Shown here piece by piece: positions 16,142-24,462 of a DNA stretch of 64,000 bases (its first letter is position 1; each line of letters begins with the position of its first letter). This DNA is from JAZTZP01 sp045637525 (GTDB taxonomy: Bacteria; Bacillota; Clostridia; UBA1381): positions 30,579 to 94,578 of the forward strand of contig JAZTZP010000078.1 in assembly GCA_045637525.1 (NCBI GenBank). The letters are read 5' to 3'. The notes below the pieces were generated by a model. That model saw only the letters and a program-made list of their open reading frames with translations, was not told the origin of the DNA and searched no databases. A program made the translations under genes and the position numbers.

Positions 16142-19003
16142 ATGAACAATAAGGCGAAGTTTTACGAATGGTTGAAAAGAGAAAAAAAGTATTCACCAAT
16201 CGAGTTTAGATTTAAGAGAATGGATTATGAAAGTCTTAGTAGAAGATATAATTTTTTTGAAATATCTGATCCAGACAAATTGAAAAGTCTTGATAATGAT
16301 AAAGATAAAGAAATGATAGAGCTTTACCGAGGCTTTCTAGAAACATTAGTAGATAAGAAGGTTGATTCTGTTGATACAACAAGTGACAAACGACCAGTTG
16401 TAGAAAATGATAGTGCTGCTAAAGAACTTGCTACACAGGAGAACAGTGTGCCAATGCCAGAAGAGGATGAGGATTCTGCCACTGATGTACACATCAATAA
16501 AGAATATGGTTTCATTGATTTTTCTAATGAAAGCGAAAAGGCAGAAAATGCTTTGTCAAATAAATGTAGTTTGAAAAAGAAAGATCATATTACTCCTAAA
16601 AACAAACAGCTATTATCATTTGATATTGTTACAGGTCAATTTTACGATCCAAATAATAATGTTATAGCAGAACCAATGGCCACATATGCAATATATGATA
16701 TCGGCGAAGGAAATCAAAAAAAATATTTGAGAAAAAAGAATGCCTTTTATTATGATGATTCATATATGCCCAATCAAACTTCCGTAGTTGGCGCATATTA
16801 TAATGACGGCGATGTTATAAAAAGGGCACTTGATGACACTTATGATTTTATATTTGATGGTTTCCCAGAGATTGATGAAAAGCTTTTGTGTATTGTACCT
16901 GATACAGCTGGTGACTTTAATGATAAAATAAAAAGTCAGGTTAAAAGTGCAAATCACAGGTTTGTACAGCTGCCTCGAAGTATTGCAGCAGTATATTCAT
17001 GTATTGATATAAGCAGAGTGAAATCAGAAAAAGAATATACTGTATATGATTTTGATGCAGATAAATTAACAAAAACTATTATTCGTGTTGAATTTGATGA
17101 AGAAAGTGAGAAATACAACTTTGTCAGATATGGCAGAAGAACTTTTTCAGTTGATTCATTTGATGGCTTCCCATCTATAGCCAAACTATATATCGATATG
17201 CTTTCAAAACAAAATAAAATTGTATTAGAAGAAAGCATTATTAATAATTTAATAAATACTCGTGATATATATAAGGTTATATGCAAAAAACAGAATATAT
17301 TAGTTAAAAACAAAGGCCAATATTATACAATAAAATATGATGAGAGAATCATGGGAGCCGTTGTTGAACAGATTATATCCTGTGTAAATAATGATGGCGG
17401 TAACAATCCTATTATTATGTTTGCAACACATTTAAAAGAAAAAAGCTTCGTTTCAGTTGATGATGTTGCAATTGGCTGTCAAAGAGTACTAAAGAGAATA
17501 GAAAACAAACAGGTAATATACAAAGAGTACTTGCCTGAATTATCGCTCGAAGTAATAAGAAATGGTACCTTTGATGTGTTGGAGTTAATAAGTAAAAAGA
17601 ATCCGCCACAGGTTATTACCGAAGCTTCCATGGATGAAGAAGTTAATATTCCGATTGAAAACGGTAGATTCGTCTTCATGTCGGGAAGAGACAAGCTGTA
17701 TTGTCCACTTACAAGGGAAGAATTTGGGGAGAGTAAAAAAGGTGATAAACTTGCTATGTTCTATGATCCAAAAATATTCCCGTTAAAAGCACCAGTCGAG
17801 GTTGAACTTTCCTTGAAATACAGATACGGAGATCCGGATTCATACAGACTTATTGCCACCCCTCTTAATAATGAGTTTGAAGAGATTACAAGTCAGTGGT
17901 GTGATGATGAAGACCGAATAATGGGAAATGATGTCATCCCTGAATACAGTCAACCGATAATAAAAAGTAGAGCGACAGAAGATGATTTTAATGATGCTGT
18001 TAGTCAAACATACAAGTCATTAAGAAGAAGTCATAATTATACTTTGCAGGGCGGATATAACGGAAATCCCCCATTTGATAATTACAATAATTGGCTTGCG
18101 TTAAAAAGCTTGGGAAAAATAAGACTTTCTTTACCACTGCTATTTTCACCGGAGAAGATAAATGCAGCCTCAGAAGAAGTCCTGGATAATTTTGAATTAT
18201 TACTTGAGGATTTGTTGGATGTTTATGATGACTGTATTAGCGGAAACTTAGATTCAGGTAATCTACATTACCCCTGTGATTTTACGAAAGAATATTACTC
18301 GTTAATCAGAACAAACATTCTTGATAAACTAGCGTTGTTTGGCGGATTTTGTTCTTCTGATTGTGATTATTCGAGTGTAAACTTAGAGCGAATGGTAGAA
18401 GTGATGTTAAATTCACATAGTTTATATAACCTATTACCGCTTACAACATATGTAACGAGAGATAAAGATTATTATGGTATTTGGGATAAAGTTGACCAAT
18501 TAATTAATTATACTGTTAAAAATAATAAAAATCTATCTTCGATTGTAAGAGGTTTGAGCGCCATAGCTTGGAGAAATTCGCAATGGATATATGAGTTTGG
18601 TCAAATAAATGATAATGTGCTTGATGAGGTTATAACAACAATATTTGATGAATTTTATTCTTTGTTTAGAGATTTAAAGGATAACGGCAAATTTAAGGGA
18701 GATAACCCAAGAGCAATGCGCGATATACTGGAAGCTTTATTGGCCATTGTACGCTTGAAACCATGTAATTCAACAGTCATGAAAAAACTAGATTGCAATA
18801 GAAAAATGATAAAGCATTTCGTAAACGATTTGAAAGAACTGGACATGATTGCGAAAAATGTTTTGCTTAAGCATCCGTTTGTAAGTAGAATAGATGTTGA
18901 TGTTCCTGAAAATTTAAGAAATGTTAGCTCAGTTGTGTATCCTCTTATTGAAACTTTGTCAGACGGAAATGCAGTTAAGTTAACAGGTTTTACAGAAGAT
19001 TAA
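16142..19003 (+). CDS. Divergent Hsp70/actin-fold-like protein
   Basis: 953 residues from ATG 16142; in-frame GTGs at 16124 and 16127 inside the previous gene are alternatives and the site AAGGTGG is nearer to them. After an acidic N-terminal linker (1-150), LLSFDIVTGQ (about 157) could be the phosphate-1 strand and YTVYDFDADKL (about 298) the phosphate-2 strand of an actin/Hsp70 ATPase, with LPRSIAAVYS between them like the Hsp70 P-x-A-A segment. RYGDPDSYRL (about 560) resembles the beta domain of Hsp70-like proteins in defence loci. Key glycines of the nucleotide motifs are replaced, so it may bind nucleotide poorly. The last 350 residues are helical and unassigned. Final gene of the operon. 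Confidence 0.55.
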   Translation: MNNKAKFYEWLKREKKYSPIEFRFKRMDYESLSRRYNFFEISDPDKLKSLDNDKDKEMIELYRGFLETLVDKKVDSVDTTSDKRPVVENDSAAKELATQENSVPMPEEDEDSATDVHINKEYGFIDFSNESEKAENALSNKCSLKKKDHITPKNKQLLSFDIVTGQFYDPNNNVIAEPMATYAIYDIGEGNQKKYLRKKNAFYYDDSYMPNQTSVVGAYYNDGDVIKRALDDTYDFIFDGFPEIDEKLLCIVPDTAGDFNDKIKSQVKSANHRFVQLPRSIAAVYSCIDISRVKSEKEYTVYDFDADKLTKTIIRVEFDEESEKYNFVRYGRRTFSVDSFDGFPSIAKLYIDMLSKQNKIVLEESIINNLINTRDIYKVICKKQNILVKNKGQYYTIKYDERIMGAVVEQIISCVNNDGGNNPIIMFATHLKEKSFVSVDDVAIGCQRVLKRIENKQVIYKEYLPELSLEVIRNGTFDVLELISKKNPPQVITEASMDEEVNIPIENGRFVFMSGRDKLYCPLTREEFGESKKGDKLAMFYDPKIFPLKAPVEVELSLKYRYGDPDSYRLIATPLNNEFEEITSQWCDDEDRIMGNDVIPEYSQPIIKSRATEDDFNDAVSQTYKSLRRSHNYTLQGGYNGNPPFDNYNNWLALKSLGKIRLSLPLLFSPEKINAASEEVLDNFELLLEDLLDVYDDCISGNLDSGNLHYPCDFTKEYYSLIRTNILDKLALFGGFCSSDCDYSSVNLERMVEVMLNSHSLYNLLPLTTYVTRDKDYYGIWDKVDQLINYTVKNNKNLSSIVRGLSAIAWRNSQWIYEFGQINDNVLDEVITTIFDEFYSLFRDLKDNGKFKGDNPRAMRDILEALLAIVRLKPCNSTVMKKLDCNRKMIKHFVNDLKELDMIAKNVLLKHPFVSRIDVDVPENLRNVSSVVYPLIETLSDGNAVKLTGFTED

Positions 19004-19006
19004 TAG

Positions 19007-19040
19007 AAAAGGTTTGGCACATTGTTGTGTCAAACCTTTT
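19007..19040 (+). terminator. Terminator of the TerY-P/CoCoNuT-like operon
   Basis: A 15-bp stem with one G-T pair (19007-19021 with 19026-19040) and a 4-base loop ends in four T and begins 3 bases after the last stop codon. Confidence 0.8.
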
Positions 19041-19091
19041 GTTATTTTGGGAATTTTAAAAAAAAATTAGGACAAAATGTTAAGATAGGTA

Positions 19092-19147
19092 AAAAACCTC
19101 TATATATACAAGTAAGAGATCTCAAACTTGTGTATATAGAGGTTTTT
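19092..19147. terminator. Long symmetrical hairpin between the two island operons
   Basis: 22-base arms (19092-19113, 19126-19147) pair with a single G-T wobble, loop 12 bases containing AGATCT, A-run on the left arm and T-run on the right. It can terminate in both directions. As it lies 52 bases before the exonuclease start, it may also be an attenuator for that operon. No clear promoter is visible between it and the gene. Confidence 0.6.
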
Positions 19148-19199
19148 CTGTTTGCAAAATACAAAAGTTTAAGTTAATTAAAAGAAAGAGGTAGTTACA

Positions 19200-19847
19200 G
19201 TGAGTAAATATGTAGTTGTTGATTTAGAGATGTGTAGAGTTCCTAAAGGACTTAAAAGAGAAAAATTCAGAAGAGCATATGAACTTATAGAAATAGGCGC
19301 GGTCCTTTTAGATGATACATATGAAGTAGTAGATAGATTTAAAACATATGTTTCGCCAGAGTACGGAGAGATTGATCCATTCATTCAAAAATTAACAGGA
19401 ATAACGAAGGCTGATACTATCGGTGCTCCATCAACTCAAGAAGCACTTGAATTATTTGTGGATTGGCTACCGGAAGATGCGGTTCTTGTTTCATGGAGTG
19501 AAAATGACGAAAGACAAATACGAAAAGAGGTTGAGTTTAAAAATCTTGATATCCCAAGACTAGAAGGCTACCTAAATAGTTGGGAAGACTGTCAAAAAAC
19601 CTTTGCAGAAAAAATGAATACAACAAAGAATTACAAATTGTCAGAAGCTTTAATTATAGCAGATATTGATTTTAACGAAAATCTTCATGATGGATTAGTA
19701 GACGCATATAACACAGCATTGCTCTTTGCAAAAATGAAGCGAGAACCAAAGTTGCAACTTATCTCATGTTATATGACAGAAGATAATAACAGTGCCATGT
19801 ACACACCTATCGCAGGACTGTTGAGAAACTTCAGTTATGTGGTTTAA
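19200..19847 (+). CDS. DEDDh 3'-5' exonuclease (ERI1/KapD-like)
   Basis: 215 residues from a GTG start behind AAGAGG. It shows the exonuclease motifs Exo I VVDLEM (D8, E10), LTGIT, Exo II in the SWSEND stretch (about residue 100), and Exo III HDGLVDAYNTA (H and D of the DEDDh class). The order and spacing fit ERI1/KapD-type RNase T-superfamily enzymes, which trim RNA or DNA 3' ends using two metal ions. It overlaps none of its neighbours but is 17 bases from the next start, so the three genes 19200-21987 form a unit. Its target is unknown; in an island with an RNA-centred system it may trim RNA, but phage DNA is equally possible. Confidence 0.8.
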   Translation: MSKYVVVDLEMCRVPKGLKREKFRRAYELIEIGAVLLDDTYEVVDRFKTYVSPEYGEIDPFIQKLTGITKADTIGAPSTQEALELFVDWLPEDAVLVSWSENDERQIRKEVEFKNLDIPRLEGYLNSWEDCQKTFAEKMNTTKNYKLSEALIIADIDFNENLHDGLVDAYNTALLFAKMKREPKLQLISCYMTEDNNSAMYTPIAGLLRNFSYVV

Positions 19848-19863
19848 TACGAAGGAGGTTAAT

Positions 19864-21153
19864 ATGAAATTGAATGATTTACAAATTGTCGGATATGACA
19901 ATGAGAAGAAAGAGATAGCGAAACTAAAGAACTATGTAATAAATGTAGACGATTATAGAGTTATGGGAGTCAAAGTTCCGGGAGGCTTGGTTGTGTATGG
20001 TCCTTCGGGATTGGGAAAAACTTTGTTGGTTAATTCATTATCGTGTGATGAAATCAGAACCTATGAAATAACTGAAGCAGATGTACTATCTGATGACGAG
20101 AACAGAATAAGAACTGTGTTCGAGGAGGCAAAAAGGAATGCTCCTTCGATTATCTTGTTAGACGATTTAGATAAGGTTTTGCAAGCGACAAGTAAGCTCT
20201 TATTTAACAGGAGAGATGAAGTTAAGCGAATCATTAAATCTGAAATATCGGGGCTAATGAACAATGATGGTGTTTTAGCGGTCGTAACATGTAACACTCT
20301 GAACAGTGTAAAAGATATTGTCGTTGAAACAGGGAGGTTTGATCGAATTATTGATCTGCATTATCCAGATTCTAACCACAGGGAGAAACTCATAAAACAT
20401 TACTTTGATAATTCTCAGGTTGGAATAAATGTAGATATTGAGACGGTGTCCAATATGATGGAAGGGTTTTCTATAAGAGATATCGAGAGTGTTGTAAACG
20501 AAAGCATTTTGATTGCAGTGACAGACAAGAAGAATAATGTTGACATAGAAGATGTAGAAACTGCGGTGAAAAATAGAGGTTTTTTCTTTGACTTAAGTGA
20601 TAGATTTAATGATCCTGAAGAAAAATACAAAGTGGCAGTGCATGAAGCAGGACACATACTTATAACTATGCTTCTGAAAAAAAAAGGAATAAAAGTTGCA
20701 AGCGTGGTTCCGAGTGAAGGGAATATAGGATACATACAATTACACGATAACGAAGAAATTTTAACAACCGAAGACATTGAGGATCTAATCGCAGTTTCAC
20801 TAGCGGGTAGAGTTGCAGAAAGAGAAATTATAGGAAACATATCGGTTGGTGCTTCATCAGATTTGGAAAAGGCAGTAATTCATGCAAGAAAGTTAATCGT
20901 AAATCATGTTGGATATGGGTATGACTGTGTAGCTGCAATAACCGATATGGAAATATCGTATGAGCTTATGTATGAAATTGAAAAGAACATTGCAAAGTTA
21001 TTGTCAGAACAAGATGTGCGAGTTAAGAATCTCATCACACAACATAAAGAGGTGGTGCTAAAAATGGCAGAAATGCTTAAAGAAAAAAATGTTTTGGACC
21101 ATCAGGAGATACTTAGGATTTTCAAAGAGTCGCACATAAACATAGGACTATAG
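19864..21153 (+). CDS. Soluble FtsH-like AAA+ metalloprotease (M41)
   Basis: 429 residues from ATG 19864, with a strong AAGGAGG site; an in-frame ATG at 19837 overlaps the exonuclease gene. AAA+ motifs: Walker A GPSGLGKT (46-53), Walker B LLDDLDK, sensor-like TCNT and an arginine-finger FDR. The peptidase M41 domain has HEAGH at about 260-264 (zinc HExxH) and ASSDLEKA supplying the third ligand region. Housekeeping FtsH is about 600-650 residues with two N-terminal membrane helices; both are missing here, so this is a cytoplasmic, shortened relative. It may degrade its neighbour (21166-21987) or activate it, an inference from coupling only. Start of the next gene is 12 bases after the stop with AGGAGG overlapping it. 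Confidence 0.85.
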   Translation: MKLNDLQIVGYDNEKKEIAKLKNYVINVDDYRVMGVKVPGGLVVYGPSGLGKTLLVNSLSCDEIRTYEITEADVLSDDENRIRTVFEEAKRNAPSIILLDDLDKVLQATSKLLFNRRDEVKRIIKSEISGLMNNDGVLAVVTCNTLNSVKDIVVETGRFDRIIDLHYPDSNHREKLIKHYFDNSQVGINVDIETVSNMMEGFSIRDIESVVNESILIAVTDKKNNVDIEDVETAVKNRGFFFDLSDRFNDPEEKYKVAVHEAGHILITMLLKKKGIKVASVVPSEGNIGYIQLHDNEEILTTEDIEDLIAVSLAGRVAEREIIGNISVGASSDLEKAVIHARKLIVNHVGYGYDCVAAITDMEISYELMYEIEKNIAKLLSEQDVRVKNLITQHKEVVLKMAEMLKEKNVLDHQEILRIFKESHINIGL

Positions 21154-21165
21154 GAGGAATAAACA

Positions 21166-21987
21166 ATGAAGAAACAAAGCGGAACAGCTACTGCTGTAGG
21201 AAGAGAAATATTTGAAGTAAAATGCGGAATTGAAGCTGTTAAACGTGCAGGTAACAACCCACAACTAAAAGGAATTGTGCACGAAACAATGTATAAGAAT
21301 ATATATAATGTATCGCCCAAAAGAATAGTTGATGGTACAAAAGCTTTTCTTTCAGAGTCAACAACGGCAGTGCGAGATGATGTAATAATTAAGCAGGGAA
21401 GTAATATTGTAAAAAGATTGCAGCTGAAGGATACGGCTAATTCTATAAGAAAAACGATAAAACAGGTAAAGAATCATCATTACTCGGGAACAAATCTTAT
21501 TGGCACTAAAGAGACGACAGAAGCTTTTGGCAAGGAAGTTGTAAAGCAAGCCAAAAGAGGAATAAATGTCACTCAGAAAATGAGCAGTTCGGGAATTTCA
21601 TCAGCAGACACCTCTCGTATTGCAACTAAAACTATCGGCAATACTGCCGGAAAATTGACTGCGAATTCACTTGGTAAAGTTGCTTCATCATCAGGTGTAG
21701 CAGGCGGTGTTATTTCTGGCGGAATTGAGGTTATATCCTCAGGTGTAAAACTTGCCAAGGGAGAAATCGACGGCGGGGAGTTTGTAGGCAACGTAGCAAA
21801 AGAGACCGTGGGTGGTGGCTTGTCTGCGGCAGGAGGTAGTGTTGCGGCGACAGCGGTAGCTGCAGGAGTAGCAACTGTATTAGCAGGAACAACAGCCCCG
21901 ATTTGGGTTCCTGCAGTTGCAGGATTTGGAGCGGCTGTTGCGGTAGGAAGTGCAATAAAAGGAATTTGGGACAGTGTTTGGGACTAA
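21166..21987 (+). CDS. Glycine-zipper, possibly membrane-active protein
   Basis: 273 residues. The first ~130 are basic and polar (AVKRAGNN, VKRLQLK, KQVKNHH). The last ~110 are rich in Gly, Ala and Val with GxxxG-type spacing (GGVISGGIEV, GGGLSAAGGSVAATAVAAG, ending in WVPAVAGFGAAVAVGSAIKG). Such glycine zippers pack into membranes in pore-forming toxins and scaffold proteins. No signal peptide or known family is recognised. As last gene of a cassette with an exonuclease and an AAA+ protease it could be a membrane-perforating effector kept in check by proteolysis, but a structural or phage-derived protein cannot be excluded. Good AGGAGG start. Confidence 0.6.
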   Translation: MKKQSGTATAVGREIFEVKCGIEAVKRAGNNPQLKGIVHETMYKNIYNVSPKRIVDGTKAFLSESTTAVRDDVIIKQGSNIVKRLQLKDTANSIRKTIKQVKNHHYSGTNLIGTKETTEAFGKEVVKQAKRGINVTQKMSSSGISSADTSRIATKTIGNTAGKLTANSLGKVASSSGVAGGVISGGIEVISSGVKLAKGEIDGGEFVGNVAKETVGGGLSAAGGSVAATAVAAGVATVLAGTTAPIWVPAVAGFGAAVAVGSAIKGIWDSVWD

Positions 21988-22014
21988 ACAGAGGGATATG
22001 AAATAGATCAAATT

Positions 22015-22034
22015 TCCCCGACAAACTATAATTT
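22015..22034 (-). repeat. Right terminal inverted repeat of the accessory island
   Basis: The 20-mer TCCCCGACAAACTATAATTT matches the reverse complement of 1815-1834 at 19 of 20 positions and sits 28 bases after the last island gene. Confidence 0.7.
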
Positions 22035-22081
22035 TTCTTTGTGAAAAATTTAACTATATTAAAGAAAATTTAAAAACAAAT

Positions 22082-22123
22082 TTTGTGTAAAGTATTGAAA
22101 AAATGGTCGGATTGTGATATAAT
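22082..22123 (+). promoter_or_regulatory. Probable rnf operon promoter within right flanking direct repeat
   Basis: TTGAAA (22095-22100), 17-base spacer, TATAAT (22118-22123), about 50 bases before the rnfC start. The surrounding 42 bases match 1671-1711 on the other side of the island. Confidence 0.8.
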
Positions 22124-22174
22124 ATAAGGTGAATTAATTTTATTAAAACTCTTGATTGAAATGGAGGAATGAGT

Positions 22175-23497
22175 ATGAGTTATACCTTTAAGGGCGGTCT
22201 TCATATACATGATCATAAAGAGCTCACTAACCGTTGTCCGGTAAAGAAGCTTGATGGGTGTGATGTACATATATTTCCGCTTCAGCAGCATATCGGAGCT
22301 GTAACAGAGCCTTTGGTAAAGGTTGGCGACCGGGTTCTGGTCGGTCAGAAAATTGCGGACAGCGAGGCTTTTTTAAGTGTTCCTGTACATAGCTCGGTAT
22401 CAGGCGAGGTAACGGCAATAAAACCGCAGCTTCATCCAAGCGGTGCGAAGATTAATGCGATTTTTGTGAAAAATGATTTTGAATACGAACAGCACGAGAG
22501 TGTTAAGCCGGCAGACAATATAGATAATATGACAAAAGAGGAAATGTTAGGCGTTGTACGTGAAAAAGGCCTGGTCGGCATGGGTGGCGCAGGATTCCCG
22601 ACTTTTATAAAGTTAAATCCGAAGACGGAGGTTGATTATGTAATTGTAAACGGTGCTGAATGCGAGCCGTACATAACATCGGACCACAGACGTATGCTTG
22701 AAAATCCCGATGAGATAATTGACGGTCTCGGCATTGCTATGAAGATACTCGGTCTGAAAAAAGGATATATCGGAATAGAAATGAACAAAAAAGACGCTGC
22801 CGCGGTTATTAATGAGAAGTTATCCGGCAGAACCGATATAGAAGTGAAGATGCTTAAGACGAAATATCCGCAGGGAGCAGAAAAACAGTTGATAAAAGCG
22901 ATAACAAAAAGAAGTGTGCCGACAGGTAAGCTTCCGGCAGATGCCGGCGTTGTTGTTCTTAATATTGATACGGTGTATGGTATTTCAAGGGCGTTTCGAG
23001 TGGGCTTGCCACCGGTAAAAAGAGTAGTTACCGTAACCGGTGACTGCGTTAAAGAGCCGGGGAACTATGAAGTGCCTTTAGGCGTGACGTTTTCACATTT
23101 ATTTGAAGCGGCAGGTGGATTTTCAGAAGAACCTAAAAAGATTATCATGGGTGGCCCTATGATGGGTGCTTCCCAGTATAGTGTGGATGTACCTGTTATA
23201 AAAACGACTTCTGCACTTCTGGTATTCTCGAATATACAGGAGGTATATGACGAAGCGGCGGCTTGTATACGTTGCGGAAAATGCGTTGACTATTGTCCTA
23301 TGCATCTTATGCCTTTAAACCTTGCCCGTTTTTCAGATTCCGATAACCTGGAAATGGCTGAAAAATATAATATAACCGATTGTATGGAATGCGGATTGTG
23401 TTCGTATGTTTGTCCGGCAAGCCGAAATCCTGTTCAGTTTATACGTGTCGGAAAACAAGCGGTTATTCAAAAAAAGAAAAATCAGGGAGGGAAATAA
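22175..23497 (+). CDS. rnfC: Rnf complex subunit RnfC
   Basis: 440 residues from ATG 22175, 7 bases after GGAGG; an earlier ATG at 22169 is too close to the site. RnfC is the peripheral NADH-oxidising, FMN- and [4Fe-4S]-binding subunit of the Rnf ferredoxin:NAD+ oxidoreductase. The GGHIH-like N-terminus (FKGGLHIHDHK), GMGGAGFPTFIK (NADH/FMN site), GAECEPYIT and two ferredoxin clusters CIRCGKCVDYC and CMECGLCSYVC at the C-terminus are all present. Length is typical for clostridial RnfC. First gene of a six-gene operon in the usual CDGEAB order; GTG of rnfD follows its stop by one base. Confidence 0.97.
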   Translation: MSYTFKGGLHIHDHKELTNRCPVKKLDGCDVHIFPLQQHIGAVTEPLVKVGDRVLVGQKIADSEAFLSVPVHSSVSGEVTAIKPQLHPSGAKINAIFVKNDFEYEQHESVKPADNIDNMTKEEMLGVVREKGLVGMGGAGFPTFIKLNPKTEVDYVIVNGAECEPYITSDHRRMLENPDEIIDGLGIAMKILGLKKGYIGIEMNKKDAAAVINEKLSGRTDIEVKMLKTKYPQGAEKQLIKAITKRSVPTGKLPADAGVVVLNIDTVYGISRAFRVGLPPVKRVVTVTGDCVKEPGNYEVPLGVTFSHLFEAAGGFSEEPKKIIMGGPMMGASQYSVDVPVIKTTSALLVFSNIQEVYDEAAACIRCGKCVDYCPMHLMPLNLARFSDSDNLEMAEKYNITDCMECGLCSYVCPASRNPVQFIRVGKQAVIQKKKNQGGK

Positions 23498-23498
23498 T

Positions 23499-24455
23499 GT
23501 GAGTAATTTATATGTTTCGTCAGCGCCTCATATTCATACTAATGAAACAACTGCTTCTGTTATGAAGGATGTGTGTATAGCGCTTCTTCCGGCGGCTCTG
23601 GTCGGAGTGTATCTGTTTGGACTTCGTGCTTTGTCGGTAATTCTTACGGCAGTTGCGGCGTCTGTTTTAGCTGAATATGTGTTTAACCGAATTGCGAAGA
23701 AAAAGCAGACGGTAGGCGATTTCAGTGCAGTTGTTACGGGGCTTTTGATAGGTCTTAATATGCCACCGTCCGTTCCGCTGTGGATGGTAGTGATCGGAAG
23801 TACATTCGGTATTGTGGTGGTAAAGCAGTTATACGGGGGAATCGGAAAGAATTTTGTTAACCCGGCGCTTGCCGCAAGATGCTTTATGGTTATAGCGTGG
23901 ACGAGTGCGATGACAACCTTTACTGCTCCGGCGGATGTTGTATCATCTGCTACGCCTCTTGCGATAATGAAAGGAAGCGAAGGGACTATGCCTACTATTC
24001 TTACAGCGTTTTTAGGTAAGATCGGCGGATGCATAGGTGAGACTTCCGGAGTGGCACTTTTGATTGGATTTATATATCTTCTGATAAAGCGTGTAATCAG
24101 AATAGACACTACTGCATCATATCTTTTAAGCTTTGCGGTATTAACATTCCTGTTTGGTCAGGATATGCTCGGAATGGGAAAACTGAGCTATACTCTTATG
24201 CAGCTTTGTACAGGCGGATTGCTTCTCGGAGCGTTTTTCATGGCTACGGATTATGTAACAACGCCGACTACTCCTAAGGGACATATTGTTTTCGGAATAG
24301 GCTGCGGAGTGCTTACTTTTGTTATACGTCAGTTTGGCGGATATCCGGAGGGAGCTTCATTTGCAATTCTGCTTATGAATGTAGTATCTCCGATTATTGA
24401 GACATATACAAAGCCTAAGACCTTCGGTCATAGCCAGGGTATAAAGAAAGGATGA
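23499..24455 (+). CDS. rnfD: Rnf complex subunit RnfD
   Basis: 318 residues from GTG 23499, with AGGGAGG 8 bases upstream. A multi-spanning membrane subunit with about nine hydrophobic segments. SSATPLA (about residues 147-153) is the site where RnfD proteins carry covalently bound FMN on Thr. It moves electrons through the membrane part of the complex that couples reduced ferredoxin oxidation to Na+ or H+ export. Typical length; 7 bases before rnfG. Confidence 0.96.
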   Translation: MSNLYVSSAPHIHTNETTASVMKDVCIALLPAALVGVYLFGLRALSVILTAVAASVLAEYVFNRIAKKKQTVGDFSAVVTGLLIGLNMPPSVPLWMVVIGSTFGIVVVKQLYGGIGKNFVNPALAARCFMVIAWTSAMTTFTAPADVVSSATPLAIMKGSEGTMPTILTAFLGKIGGCIGETSGVALLIGFIYLLIKRVIRIDTTASYLLSFAVLTFLFGQDMLGMGKLSYTLMQLCTGGLLLGAFFMATDYVTTPTTPKGHIVFGIGCGVLTFVIRQFGGYPEGASFAILLMNVVSPIIETYTKPKTFGHSQGIKKG

Positions 24456-24462
24456 TGAGATT

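Noticed and set aside
19092..19147. tRNA or other conserved small RNA
   Set aside because: It is one long hairpin, with no cloverleaf, anticodon arm or CCA end.
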